In this document: piece after piece, positions 36,132-49,762 of the stretch
Position numbering within the stretch: the stretch's first letter is position 1
How the letters are laid out: each line of letters opens with the position of its first letter
Made by a program: the position numbers and the translations under genes
NCBI RefSeq assembly: GCF_032062135.1
Contig: NC_092864.1
Location: 23,210,512-23,274,511, forward strand
Reading direction: 5' to 3'
Length of the DNA: 64,000 bases
DNA from: Pyxicephalus adspersus
Lineage: Eukaryota; Chordata; Amphibia; Anura; Pyxicephalidae
The notes under the pieces: model-generated
What the model was told of the DNA's origin: nothing
Databases searched by the model: none
What the model saw: only the letters and a program-made list of their open reading frames with translations

Positions 36132-38273
36132 CCTGTGCATTTTTGTGGCTGCTATTGCTGACCCTTCCCTTTAACATTTTAGTTGTCACATGCATATTTA
36201 ATTATATATTTAGCGAAGCAATAGGAAGCAAATTGGATATGTTTGTTGTTTGGAATTACATAATCTTTATAGTTGGGTTGATTTCTCCATAATGTGTAAA
36301 GGAGTTAGGATTTGTTAAAGCAATGCACAATGCAAAGCAATTTCATTATCACACCAAGGAGATGTGAATCCAAAACACAGGTGCATATATTGTATTGTTG
36401 TGAAACATAGCAGCATGTGGTCATAGCTCTTTAATCTGAAGTTATGCAAAACAAGCATGGTTATGTGATTCGCTTCATTAAAATAAACTTATTCTTTCAG
36501 CTTCATTATAAACTGTATATAAATGTAAAAAAAAATATGTTTGTGCTATTCCTGTAATTTTCTCTTTCTTGCTCTGGTTGCTCATCACATTTACTCAGTG
36601 TCAGCCTTTATAACAGCTATATGCAAGGTCAGAATAAACTTTCTTGAAGCACAAAGTGGTATTTCCATGGTAACAGCAGATGCCTCATCTTAGTAAAGAC
36701 AAAGTTTAGGAAAACTCTGCAAGCAGATGAATACAACAAAAATAACTAATTATGTAACATGCAGATGCTGCTGGCTGGTTTGTGTGGTGATACAATACAG
36801 AAGCACAGCAGATGGGGAAAAGGAAAATATTCATGGCCATACAAAGTGCTTGAAAACTATAAAAATAGAAGGTTATGCTGCATTCCTGTTTAATGTAAAA
36901 AACACATTATTCTGCCTTTAGCTAAAAAAAAGATGTTTTAAATCTCTTTATACTTTATAATACCCCTATGTTGTCTTGTCTGCTTTTTGTTTGAAATACT
37001 TTTTTTTCTCTCTGTATATATATAGCCTATTGCTTTCATACACCAAGTCCTAATGAGATTTTTGCTATCAAAAATTTCAATGTTGATCAAATAAAAGGAG
37101 GAAGAATAAAAAGATACAAAAAAAAACCTTCTGCATTTCATAGAGGCCAAAATAAGATTGCCTACCACCTTAAAGCTGCCTTTCCTAAAGGCTAAGTTCA
37201 GACTATTGGTATTTTATTGTGGCTTTAACCATCCCCAGGCACCTACTGTCAATTATTATATTGTGTCCACAAGCAGTAACAAGTGGCAACTACCTAGCTT
37301 TTTCAGGCTTTTGCAAAAGCAAAAGAGCTTTTTTTTTTGTATTGTAACCACAAAGGCTTAAAATGTTTGCACAATTTTTTTAAGTGTTTTAAAGTGACAC
37401 CAGTTCAAGTACATGGAGGCGGCATGAGTACATGTTGCATCGAAAAATTGTGTAGCCTCCTACCTTCTTCTACCACTAGTCAAGTAAAGGATACTAAATG
37501 AACTCATTTGTTCCAATGTTAAATATTACTTGGAGGTTGCAAAGAAAACACTAGTCTGAACTTAGCCCAGGTTCAAAGACCAGGCTGGTAGATCTTCTGA
37601 ACTGGAAATCTTGTCTAATCCAGAAGTCATCATGTTAGGGGCCTAGCTTGGTACAATATAGGAGGTTAATGGTGAATTTATGGCAGAAACCTGTCCTAAA
37701 CACCACTTAATGTTTGGATTTGAATGAATTTGTTTTAACATACATACAGCTAGCATAGGTAACTGGATTTGAGTTATTAGCCTCTTGTCATTTTCTATGG
37801 AACTCAGGATGAAAGAGGGAGGTCAGCAAAGACCAAAGAATGAGTTGGGCTTGACTAGATGCACATAAGTTTATGGGGAACATGCTGATTAGAGGTTGAT
37901 GACCTATAAGTCCTCACTTCTGCCCATACAGAATAGCTGACCCAATGTATTTTTGTAACTCTGAGTCAACCTCCCAGTCATGTTATCTAACAGAGCTGTA
38001 TGACTCAGAAAAGAACAGAACTGCAAATCCGTTGAATATTTGAACTCTGCATTTAGTTTCTATTGTTTTGCTTTGATTTATCTTAGAATCAGGGGGTACC
38101 TGAAAAAAATCTGAAAAAAAAAATCTAAAAAAATGTAATGTAATATTGAAAAAAACACTGCTGAATAGATGTGAATATGGAAAATACCCCAGGGGATGCC
38201 AAGAACTATGTAAAATACCATAACTTTTCATGTTGATAGAAAGGCGTTCAGAAATAAGATTCATGCATATTTA

Positions 38274-38375
<102 letters not shown>

Positions 38376-39370
38376 TTAGAAAAATGTTTACTGACAACTA
38401 TAGCACATTACGTATTTATATTACATGAATCCTCAGCTCAAGCTTTGTTGGCAACTGTTAACGTGTGAGGTCTTAGCAACATTTTACACATCTATAAGTA
38501 GCTGCATTCACAGTACCGTGTTCCCAAAGCTTCTTCTGTGTGCGTGAGCAAATAGTAGGGAAGAGACACAATAATTTGTAATATAAAAATGCAACTTTGC
38601 ACATATTTCTATAGTGTTTGATGTTTGATCAAGACTTTTTTTATTTCAAGTGTGAAGGCTTTTCCACACTTTTCATTTAGATACAATGGGACAGAAAAAG
38701 AGAGAAAATCCTAAATTTTCAAGCTGGTTTACAAAGAAAAGAAAATCCCCCAATGGGGAAATCTATTCCAGAGATAACTGTCCAAGTTTGAATTAGTTTC
38801 ATTTTCCCTTCCTGTTGGTTCTGCAGGACAAGAAGTAAGGGGAAGTCGTGTTAACAAGAATGAAGAAAGCAATAAAAACCTCACTCTATCTCTCCTTCAT
38901 GGTATTCTTAAAATAAGATCCTTTTTGCACAGCAACTTGCTGACAACATCTTATAAAATAAAACTTGCTAGAACTGGAAGAGATTTAAAAAGTACCTCTA
39001 GGCAAACCTTTTTTTCAAACATGTCAAGAATGTAGACAGCTTAATGCTGTATGTGCCCCCATTGGGGAGATTCACTACCCATCTAGTTGTACTGGTGACC
39101 ATTGTCACAAGGTGACTAATTTTTAGAGTTATTCCTAAAAAAAAGGTAAGAAACCTTCCAATAGGGACAACTCTCTAAAATGGGAATTATACTCACTTTA
39201 GGGGATTTTAACTAACTTTGAAATTTTGATTGAGATTTAGCAACACATCCAGTACTACACAGCCGATCCAGAAATTTGGTTGGTAGTGATAATCAATCAC
39301 TGTAACTGTAAATTAATCAGATGTATAAAAGCCACCCATGCGTCCCATCCCTAACACCTAGTCAAATGAG

Positions 39371-39650
39371 TTTAAAAGGGAACTAAACTTGAAAAACAAG
39401 AAAATTGCACAGCTCTCATTGCTTTCTCCTTTCTGCTATAAAACAAACTTTTTCGCCTGTACGCAATCTATTATTGTATACTGAGCTGCACATGCGCAAC
39501 TCAATCAATGACCCTGTCATACCCGAATTCCAGGAATGCATGTGGAGGAGTTACATCGTTCCATGATCACGACATACCCAGGTGGAGTTACTGAAGTTAC
39601 CTCATTCCATCTTGGCTAATGACTGGTGAGTTTATTGAGATTATTTCCTC
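39371..39650. repeat. Dispersed MITE-like repeat
   Basis: Begins TTTAAAAGGGAACTAAACTT, then CTTTCTGCTATAAAACAAAC and CGCCTGTACGCAATCTATTA. The stretch CTGCAATAAAATAACCTTAT followed by CTGCCTGATCGCAAT at about 28757-28800 is a relative. Ends uncertain. Confidence 0.4.
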
Positions 39651-40501
39651 ATTATTGTATTGAAACTTGGAAATTCTTTTCTGTGATTTTACAACCCCCA
39701 CCACTCTTTTGCCAAGCTACTCTTCCAACTTTTATGTATTTTCACTATAGTACAACCGAAAAGTAATTTCTGCAGAATTTAGTGACAAATAAGTAGCTAA
39801 GAAATCTAATATTTTCAAATTCTAATTTCCCTTTGCAGTCTTGAGCCTTTTGAGTTGGTAATTGTTCATTTCCAACCATCTTGCCATACAATAACACAGT
39901 CTAATACTTTGCCATTGGCTGCAACCCCCCTGTATGGAGAACATAACACATTCCAGTTATAGCACTATATGCAAATAATATTGGGAAGGCCATTAAATAA
40001 TTTTTGAGATGACCGCGTATGTAGCTAAATGTATTGTGATCAAACACATTCAGAATCAAAGGTTGAAATCCCGGCAATGTTTTTGGCATTATACATTTTT
40101 TTTGGCAGAAACTAAAAGTCCCATTCATAGTTACTGACTGCAACTAAGCTCAGGATCAGTTGAACAACAGAACTATTGTGTCATGGTTATGGATAAAGAG
40201 GCTGTAAAAAACCCTTTTAAACAGAAAGTAAAAGTGTCTGTGAAAGTTGAGTAGATATGAATAATGCTGAACAACTGCACATTTATCTTTATGCCATTCA
40301 TTAAGAAGAAAGAAGCAGATATCCATATTGTATGTAGCACCGTAAAAGTGAATTGTAGCATAATTTTAAAATTTAAGAACTTATTTGAAAAACAAATAAT
40401 GTTTATCATAATTACTGAATTTATTTTCAGAAACCCACACACAATAAATGGAATTTAGCGAAAAGCAGAAGCTGGAAATTTGTGGTTTCTTAGCTGTAGC
40501 C

Positions 40502-40555
40502 TAAAGAGAACCTGTATTGTGTAGGCTGTGCCCAAAAGAACAGCAAGCAAAGGGC
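40502..40555 (+). repeat. Short dispersed repeat, relative of 10437
   Basis: Shares the AAAG-GAACCTGTA and CTGTGCCCAAA-GA blocks with 10437-10485. Confidence 0.5.
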
Positions 40556-41421
40556 ATGGCCCAGTCACTGGTATTGCCTAAGGGTTCTCTGCAGTTGAAC
40601 TTTTCCCCAGTATTGTCTTGTTTTACACTGTCTTTGTAAGGTGGTGTCACGTTTGGAGGAGCACGACTTCTCTGTGTCATTATAACCGCCTGATGGCATA
40701 GGGAGCTATTGACTGGTGGTAGTAGAGAGATGCAGGGCCATTAAGCCAAGGTGAGAATGAAGCAGAAGAAGCAAGATGCATGCAGCACAGTGGAGGCATC
40801 ACCAAATCTTATTCTAATTCTGGTGAGACTAGCAGCCACCAGCTCCGTAGATACACAGCTATGAGGCTATGAGTACATCAGTTCCCATGCATAATATTTT
40901 AAGTATAGGTATTTAAGACAGAACCTTTCAGATATTGCTTAAGTACAATTAGCATTACTAGATGTTCCCTTTACCAAATCTTCAACTTTCGATTCAGTTC
41001 CATTAAAATCTTAAACGTTTCTACAGAATGCATGCGTTGTTGTGATTACTATAATCTGAATATTTGGAGCTGTTTGGAGCTATTGATTTCTTGTATTCTT
41101 CCCCTGATAATAATCTCAGGTTAGGAGGCCATCTGAACTCTAGCCTAAGCTCAGTGCTGTTATCAGAATCTCAAAAAGAACAGTGTTAACATTTAAAGGT
41201 TAGAGATGTCATGTGTTACAAAAACTTTTTTAAATCACCAGTTGCTCCAGGAAATAAAAGTGAATGATATGCAATATCTTAGACACACAGTAGTAGTAGA
41301 AGGGAATAGTACACAGGCGAGCAACACCAAGGCTCAGTGTAGGATGTGTCTCTGCCACTGCAAAAGTAGATTTTTTTATGATTAAGATGGGTTTATCAAT
41401 TTAAGTGAAATGTTTGTTTAC

Positions 41422-41531
41422 CCATTAGGAAGTCAAATATAGTCATATCCATGACATCCAGAAGTCTTGTACCACTGTCGTACGGAGGAGTCTGCTTCAC
41501 TTCTTCACAGTAGTCAGCATCAACTTCCCAT
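41422..41531 (-). CDS. FAM20C: FAM20C, internal exon (WEVD...FDFLMG)
   Basis: This exon is 110 bp: one base completing the Glu codon, 36 whole codons, and one base opening a Gly codon. The acceptor is TATTTTCAG and the donor GTAAAC. The translation starts [18 protein letters not shown] and ends [15 protein letters not shown]. It carries one cysteine (DYC), which in the family is disulfide-bonded within the C-lobe. The helix [10 protein letters not shown] leads directly into the catalytic loop encoded by the next exon. Phase matches both neighbours exactly. Substitutions relative to the human protein as I remember it are conservative, for example DADYC for DPDYC, which supports a functional orthologue rather than a pseudogene. 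Confidence 0.95.
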
Positions 41532-42307
41532 CTGAAAATAAATGGGAATATTTTAAGCAATTTAAACAAGTAAAATGTATGCAGTGTAGAGACACAGCTA
41601 TACTTCAGGAAACTTCCAGATTATTCTTTCATGCCCTTTTTAAAAAAAAAATCTAACTCTGCACAAAATGTATATTGGACTTCAGAGATAAAAGTGCCTG
41701 ACGGGAGAACATTTGCTCACAGCAAGCAGTCAGATTTCCATATACTGCACCAGCATTATAAGAAAAAAAAACATTTTCCATCAGACACTTATAAGGTCTA
41801 TTGACATCTGGCTGCTTTGCCTTTTTATTAAATTAGTGATATGGCCCATCATAAATGTTGGATTCTATATATTATTAAAAGAATAATTGATACCTTGGAC
41901 ACATCAGCAAATTCAAGGGAAACTTTTAGTAACTTTACAATGTTATATTATACTAGAATTGTATAACATGTAAATATACCACTAGAACAATTTCACTGCT
42001 GGTCATGTTAACAACAACTGTACCATTTTCCAAAAGCACTGTACCATTTATCATTAAAAAAAATCCACTGAGATCTTGAAGTGACTTTGCTTAGGCTGAG
42101 ACCTATAACCATAATTAGTGATCACCTTTAGGGCCCTAGACCTAGGGTCAACAGATTTTGAGCAATGTCAGTGATACCTGTATGATATCCATAATGGACC
42201 ATTCACAATTCATTGACCTGCACTTAACCTCCTTCTTACCTATATTTACATCAAGTAGACTTTGCATTTCCTTAGAATTGTCAAAGTCATTTGAAGCCTA
42301 TTCTTTG

Positions 42308-42524
42308 GCCCTGATTTATGAAAGCTCTCCAAGGCTGGAGAGAATACACTTTCATCAGTAAATCTGGGTGATCCAGCAAACCTGGAATGGATCTGGTCCT
42401 GGATTCAAAACATTTTCTAACAACTGATTTTTAAAAATCCATTCCACCTTTTCTGGATCACCCAGCTTCACTTCTGAAAGTGTATTCCCTCCAGCCTTGG
42501 AGAGCTTTCATAAATCAGGCCCTT
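42308..42524. mobile_element. Palindromic MITE, copy 4, nearly complete
   Basis: Starts GGCCCTGATTTATGAAAGCT and ends AGCTTTCATAAATCAGGCC, with CTTT directly outside both ends. Inner arms AGAATACACTTTCATCAGT and CTGAAAGTGTATTCCCTCC are complementary. This is the best-preserved copy here and useful as a family reference. Confidence 0.88.
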
Positions 42525-43537
42525 TCTCTTAAGGTAAATTGCCAAGTTGGCTTTCCAACTCTAGCCCCACTGAAATGTTTTATTCATTTCATTATTCACT
42601 GACTGGCTGATTTAACTTGCAGTTGCTCAGTTACTATACAATACATCCAGGAGATCTACTTGCACAGATAACAATCTTCTAGTATAGGTGAAGAGGTTAA
42701 TTCATCCACACATCAATGAGATTTTTTTTTCATTTCTCTACTGCTCTCCACACTTCCATATGAGCTTTTGGCTCTCAAAAAAAAAAAAGTTTCAATGAAT
42801 TTTGCATTAGGGCCTAGCCTGGAATGGCACCCAGTTCTTAGATAATGAGACACTCAGAGTTTTTCATTCAGTATAGCAAATCCATCAGCTAGATGATGAG
42901 ACATTTTCCATATCATTCTTCATAGCAAGCCCCTAGTGTGAGATTTCTTTATTAAGTGTGGAACATTTTCTCCATACAAAAGGGCCCTGCTACATATCCT
43001 CATATGGAAGTTGGTGCTTACTCCCCAAAACAAAGGAATCCCATTGATTTTTAAATTTCTAATTAAAGGTGGCCTCAACTGACATTAAAGGCAGCCACTA
43101 TTCACACACTTTAAATGTACAAAACCTGGTGCCATTATTTTCCACGTCCACAAATAATATGAAAAGGACATTGTCAGACAGATGCTGCCTATTAAACCTA
43201 TCAGTATGGGGTATTGTTGAAAGTTACTATACAGGCCAACAAACGAGGACTAAAAATTCCTTTTTGTCCAGCTTTATTTGTCATATCAATATGACTTGTG
43301 GACTGGCCCTAATTTCTTTCGTGAATTCCAGTATAATACAGCACAACTTCATAGAACATACAATGGTATTTTTCCATGCTGGAAACCAATATGTTCTTTG
43401 GTGATTTGAGCTTTGTATATCAAACAGAATGTAGTCATTCAAACCCCAGCTGGACTTTGCTTAGTTGCAGCCAGCCTTGAAATATATAACATAAGAATGG
43501 ATACTTAGTGTTCTTCCTATGGTGACTATGTTTTCCT

Positions 43538-43606
43538 TTATTAAATCCCTTTTTAATGTACAACGCTGTGCAATATAAATCTTGTTTATTAACAATAATA
43601 ATACGT
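43538..43606 (+). repeat. (AAT)n-tailed dispersed repeat, fragment
   Basis: TTTTTAATGTACAACGCTGT, GCAATATAAATCTTGTTTAT and AACAATAATAATA match the 3' end of the family. Confidence 0.65.
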
Positions 43607-44245
43607 GAAATATTCCTTTACAGGTCCTACTCTGAGTTGGATCCAAACCCTTGTGCCCCTCTTTCCTTCAGAACTGGAAACCTAAGGTAATCAGCTAAAT
43701 AAATGAACAGTTTATGTAGTAAATGGTTCTTAAGAAAGTATTAAGTTCTTATCGGGGAAAAAAAAACAATTGAACCATCAACTGGACATCACTGCAAATT
43801 ATTGGCCGTTCCTTAATTGGAACTATTTAGCTCCAAACACATTTTTTTTAGAAAAATCTCTATTGTATGTCCCTCTATGTTGTTTCTACCTGGACTTCTA
43901 TTTGAGTGTACTGGGATTAAATGTTCCATTGCTAAGCACAGCCCTTCCTCCAGGCTATCCATGTCAGTGGAAACAATGTGAATACATAGCCTACAGCATG
44001 GCACCCCTTTACACATAATGATAAGAACCTGGACAGTAACATGCAGGTTGGGGAGGCTTAGCCACCTTTAAACTAAAAGCTAGGACAACAGAAATTTCTT
44101 TAAGAAATTAAAAAAGAAGTAGCAGAAATATTTAATAGAGATATCATATAAGGTAAGTGGTAAATGGTACTGCTGTATATAGCTTTAACCGGTACCACTG
44201 GGGTTACTACTATAAAAGACGAGAAACAAAGTACATAAGTTCAAG

Positions 44246-44248
<3 letters not shown>

Positions 44249-44282
<34 letters not shown>
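44249..44282. repeat. (AT)n microsatellite
   Basis: About 17 AT units inside a FAM20C intron. Confidence 0.96.
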
Positions 44283-44284
<2 letters not shown>

Positions 44285-44945
44285 CTAATAAACCAAAATG
44301 GAAGGCATGTGATGCCCTCGGGTATGTAAGATTAAGTGTTTCCTAAACTGATGACAGATACATGCTATATACAGAAATGTCACATGCTTAATCTACTACA
44401 AATTCTATTGTATAAGTATGTGTAAAAATTTTAATAATATGTCTGCAACTCCATACATAAAGGCATTTAGCTATTCAACCAAATAATGGAATAGTAAAGA
44501 TGTATATTTGTGAAATGATTTTCATGTATTTCACCTGATACATCATCTCACTTACTGACTTCCTGGGAGGTCTTCCTGTGGTATGTGTGAATTACAGTCT
44601 TTACATTATACGAGGCAAGGTAAAAAAAAACACACTTTACAAAATTAAGTTGTGTTATTGTGAGACTGAAGACAGAAGAAATACTAACTGCATTGTTTTT
44701 AGTAGATTTTGTAGGTCTCGAGTCTGGAGACATTGCAGATCCATTGATCATACACAGGAGTTACACCATAACTTGATGGCTTATGGCTGAATAATGAAAA
44801 TTCTGGCAGTAGTAGAGACTTCGGGTGAAATGGTTGAAGAGCAGCAAGGGAGAACACTATTGACATAGAGGTCATCATAGTTGTCACCACTGACATAGAG
44901 GTAAGTCTATGCCATAGATACTTGCAAATTAAGGTAAGTGTTCTA

Positions 44946-44973
44946 TCTTGGAAAGCTTTGATAAATCAGGCCC
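44946..44973. mobile_element. Palindromic MITE, end fragment
   Basis: TCTTGGAAAGCTTTGATAAA followed by TCAGGCCC matches the right terminal arm of the family. Nothing else of the element remains. Confidence 0.6.
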
Positions 44974-45941
44974 AATGCATCCATGGCATATTTTATTCTT
45001 CCTACTATTAACAACCAGATTGCCATTTGAATTTATATTGTTCAATTTCAGGTTTATTTGGACTTTAAAGATTTAAAGATTTTTATTTTTGACTAATTTG
45101 CCTTTTAAAAAAGAGATATTAAAAAGATGAGCAATAAACACAAAGACAATTCACCCCTTCTAGCATTTTGGCAAAGTTGCCATCCTTCCATTCTATGGCC
45201 TGTGTGAGTATTTACAGATAAGTGAAGGATTTTATCATATAGTCTTTTAAGGAAGTACCAACGTTGCTTTCAAGACTGATAAACTTAGGTTTTATCTGTA
45301 CAGCCCAGCTTTTTGTTGTACTATTGGTCAATAATGTGAACGTTAACTGAAAAAAAACCCAGCTGCAGCTAGTTTTAAAGTCAATTTTGCTTCCATTAAA
45401 AGACCTTTCTCTGTAGCATTAGGTCTCATTTCATTGTATAATTCATCTGCTTTATTTATTTGGAAGCCAAATGACTAATGCATGGAAGAATTCTCTGGAG
45501 CATCACATCCCCTTTTGAGTTATTTTTACATTCTGTCTAATTAAGGCAGTGATATTTGTAAGCACGGCAGTCGGTCTGTTCTTTTGTTAACAGTTGCTTA
45601 AGCATTATCAGTGGAGGAAGTCATGGCAGTATACTTTAGCTGAATTACAAAATAGATAATTTCTGAGATGGACATTTAAAACAAATTAAAGGGGCATGAA
45701 AGATACCATTCAATATCATTCAATATAGTAATTGGAAACACAAATCTGAAATATGTGTTTTGTGCTGTGAACATTTCTAAGGTTTATTAAAGTCAAACAA
45801 ACCAGGGTTGGCCATTCAAAGCCAGATTAATGTGGCCATTTTTAAAAATGATTCCAACAAACAATTAGGTTGTGTGAAGGTGCATAATAAACGCAATAGA
45901 TAATCTTTACTGAACGCAGGTAATTATTCCTTCTTCTATAA

Positions 45942-46233
45942 TGCTGCGTACACACGTTCAATTTTTGTTGCTGGAAATTATCTTTCCTGGTCCTTTGTAG
46001 CAACTAAGGATTGACAGATAAACAATGTTCTGTTTCATGGAAAGGATGGAGAATGAGCAAGCAGCACCCCACTGAGCTCTTCTCCATTGACTTGTACAAC
46101 GGTGGTTGTTTATAGATCCGTCAGGATGGATCCATGAATGACTTTGGCTAACTGCTGTGCACATTTAAGATTGTTGCCCAAGACTGGCCTGACCACTCGT
46201 ATCAGGTTGGAATTACATTATGTGTATAGAGAG
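45942..46233. mobile_element. MITE with GCTGCGTACACACGT-type ends, copy 2, decayed
   Basis: The left end TGCTGCGTACACACGTTCAA is well kept. The interior GGATCCATGAATGACTTTGG and CAACTAAGGATTGACAGA resemble copy 1. The right end, GGTTGGAATTACATTATGTG, is worn. Confidence 0.65.
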
Positions 46234-46486
46234 CCTAAGAGAGGTTTCTAAATTTATGGGACCAAGCAGTGGCTAGGGCTGGACAAATATAAACCTTATA
46301 TGTATTTGCTGGCATCCTTGTTTTCTACATATAAACCTTTAAAACATGCAAGTATGATGCCTGATTCCAAGAATTGTGCCATTTCTAAGCATAATATACC
46401 CTCTGCCACAAAAACTCCAGGAAAGTAGGGGAGATAAGATGGGATAGAATCATGTGACAAAAGACTGTAGCCTTTAATTGTAAATT

Positions 46487-46645
46487 GGGACTGATTTATT
46501 AAAGGTCACTAAGACTGGAGAACATTGACTATCATGGGTAAATCTGGGTGATCTTTCAGCTGGATTGATTGCTGGATCACCAAGGTTCACACATTTTATT
46601 CCAATTTTTTGCAGCCTTTGCGTGCTTCAATAAACTAAACCTATT
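46487..46645. mobile_element. Palindromic MITE, copy 5, internally deleted
   Basis: Starts GGGACTGATTTATTAAAGGT, keeps AAATCTGGGTGATC and GCTGGATCACCAAGGTTCAC, and ends at TGCTTCAATAAACTAAACC. Core partly lost. Confidence 0.75.
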
Positions 46646-47544
46646 GTGCCTTGAAAACATGGCTGCTGGGTAAATGTAATAAATCTTCTTGCTTTGGTAT
46701 AATGGTGTTTATAGAGTTTTTCCTGGATAGCATTAGTAGTTTACTGAATGACTTAGGGTTGTTCTACTTATGATCTATTGCTGAAGCTAGAACAGTCCAG
46801 TCTCTAAGGGGGTTAATGCTAGGCAATAATCTGATGACACATCAGCCTTGCCAACCCACTGCACTTCTCTGTTCTCCCCTCTAATAAGATCTGAAGGGAT
46901 AAGTCTTAGGAAATCATATCCACAGAGCTGCCAGTAATGATGAATGGAGCAGAACACAGACATGTAATGCAATAGACTAGCACACTGGCCCTGATAAGCT
47001 TTTAGATGCTCATAAACAGAACCGTGTTAAGTGCTATATATCCATTAAGGTGGGGATATATCAATTTCCCCATTACCAGATCTAAACCCACTAATAGAAT
47101 ACATTTCCATCAATTACTTCAGAATGCCGCATGCTGTACTTTTTCTGTACAGTCGTCCTGAGGATTTGCGTTTCTGCAGAGAAATGAGACTGTAAAATAA
47201 AATCTACAAAGCGTATTTAGGATGGATGTAATATGATGCATTTTATTTGCAGCTGAAACGTGTTTGTTTTTTTATTGCCGACCATTTCTGCTAAGTATTA
47301 GGCATCGGCCTAGAGCGGGTGTTGCCATGTGACAAAGAACTGCAAGCAATTAAACAGAATACTTGCTCTTGCATATGGAATTGGGTTTATTGGGATGCTC
47401 TGGTATATGAAGCACTCTAGCCTATATTGGTGCAGGCAACAGAAAGTTAACAAGAGTGGTGGAATAATAATATTTTTATGGTTCAGTGTAGAAGAGACTT
47501 CCTTTACTTGGTTAGCTGTTAGAAAAATGCCCCCTTGCATTGGT

Positions 47545-47975
47545 GGTCAGTGTGGGTAAGAGATCAATTCAACATTGCTTACAGCTCCAGGAACCCTTAG
47601 CAACCTCAGGTGAATCCCTGGGGCAGTGGTCCACAAACTTTTGCAGGTCATGGACCACTAAATGCACGGACTTTAGCCTGCATGTCGTGTGTCACTCAAA
47701 GGGGAAGAAACTTCCCCCTAAAAAAAAGAACCTGCCCACTCTCCTATCACAGGACTGAGTCCAGAGACACAACCCGCCCACCGCCCTGAGCCTACGATGT
47801 CTCCAGGAGATGTAGTCCGCGGCTCTGGTCGGTGCACCCCCCCCCCAAGCAGGGTCCCTCTTCTGACTCCACTGGTGGATGCACTGGCCAGAGCCGCGGC
47901 CCACGTGTCAAACGGATGGGGGGGTTGGGGACCTCTGCCCTAGGGTACTATGGAACCCTGGTTGAGAAACATTAA
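47545..47975 (-). mobile_element. Second-family hAT copy, split by copy 3 of the MITE
   Basis: Read on the minus strand with the 47624-47937 insertion removed, the flanks join across the target site. They begin ATGTTTCTCAACCAGGGTTC and continue through the GGTTGCTAAGGGTTCCTGGA region. This matches the 5' part of the element seen at 30985, 59311 and 62548. The outer limits are approximate and only one end is well preserved. Confidence 0.75.
47624..47937. mobile_element. hAT MITE, copy 3, inserted in another hAT element
   Basis: The ends are CAGTGGTCCACAAAC and GGTTGGGGACCTCTG. It is flanked by CCCTGGGG (47616-47623) and CCCTAGGG (47938-47945), an 8-bp duplication with one mismatch. Interior blocks ACACAACCCGCCCAC and GCACTGGCCAGAGCCG match copy 2. 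The sequence on both sides belongs to a different hAT family. Confidence 0.92.
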
Positions 47976-49281
47976 TCTACAGAGTTCCATTTTTAATCAA
48001 GATCTCTGTTCATGTACAAGAAACTGCATGTCCGTCCCATCTTTTTATTAATTCAAAACATTTAAAGAGTCAATTTTGCTCACAAAGTCAAGCCTGGTCA
48101 CATTCTTTCAGACCTCAGTTCTCAGTTCTCTTTCAGACCCTATTCCTTCACATACAAAGCTCTTCCTTTTGCATACATTAAAAAATAAAGTATAAAAAAG
48201 GCATGGCAGAAAATGCAGCTTCTTGTGCATGAACAAGAATTCTAGACAGTACAGACCTGCTGAGTCAACATCCAGAGACTGGTTTAGGTAAATCATAAGA
48301 CTTCCTAGAGTGAGGTGTCATACATAACTTGAAACCAGATCTCCATTTGATACAGAAATATGTTTTATTAAAAAAGAAAAGCATGAATATGAGCAGTCTG
48401 CACCAGAAGCAATGAAAGTTTTCTGGCAAATACTAAAATTGTCAGCAAGGACCTAGCTAGGAAAATATTAATAAGCCAGATAATGCTGTAATCTAGGCTA
48501 GAACAAAGTGTTCTGCATATTTATCACAAAGACTATCAAGAAATAAACATTTGGCATTCCTATCCAGTAAGTCCCAATATCTAAAGCCTGCAGATAACAA
48601 TAAAATCCTGGAAAAATAAACAGAGCTCTACTCTGATAAGAAGAAAATTAAATCGATAGACAAATCTCTTTGGCAGCCATAGGGAGTGGCTGTGGTGGGA
48701 TGGGCTGCTCATTAGAGGCGACCCCCAAAAAAAGTACTATACCTTCTTTTTAAGATATCACCCAGTTAAAAAAGTATAATATATTTCTTATTAGACCACT
48801 GACATCACAGGAGGTGGGGATTCCGGGATTCCTGGTTTGGTGTCTTGGGTGAAGGCAAATTGGTAAGTGATCATCTGGCACTGAACAGGTACTTTTTAGA
48901 GGAATATAGCATACATGTGATGCTGTCACCATTAAGAGAGAATTATGGATGTGCCTTGGCCTTCTTCATCTTCTGAGATACATCAGTAGAAAACTCTTGT
49001 TCTTTTTGAGACCTTTATTTATGTACACAATATAAAGCCAAATTAAAACCTCAGTAATTATTTACTATATGCTGTGTGTACAGTAATATAAACTCCTTCA
49101 TTTTATGTAACTTTATGAAATCAGTGCTGTTGGAAAAAATAAATTACCTTGTGCTAGCAGAAATGTTGGACCGCTGCCCTCAAAATCAACAGGTTGCTAG
49201 GGCTATTTTGGTGATTGGAGCTATGTCTTGAAAGAGTCTATGGGCCTAAAATTGTATATAACAGATAATACCATTTTATTA

Positions 49282-49491
<210 letters not shown>

Positions 49492-49632
49492 CTAACATTA
49501 ATTTCATTGATGAGAAATGTAAAAAAACATACATGTACAGTAAGTAAAAAAGCATTCGTAGTAAAAACAACACATACCATTAGAAATGTCATGTTTTTAT
49601 AGTAAACCAGTAAATGGATATTTAAAATGTTA

Positions 49633-49762
49633 GGTTGGGTCCTCTCCTTCTTTATCACTGTCTGTATTAGTCTGTCATTTGCAACCCCTATTTAATGTAC
49701 AGCGCTGCGTAAAATGTTGGCGCTATATAAATCCTGTTTATTAATAATAATAATAATAATAA
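49633..49762 (+). repeat. (AAT)n-tailed dispersed repeat, copy 2
   Basis: GGTTGGGTCCTCTCCTTCTT, TGCAACCCCTATTTAATGTA, CAGCGCTGCGTAAAATGTTG, GCGCTATATAAATCCTGTTT and a (TAA)n tail. It lies just upstream of a FAM20C exon acceptor, in the intron. Confidence 0.8.
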
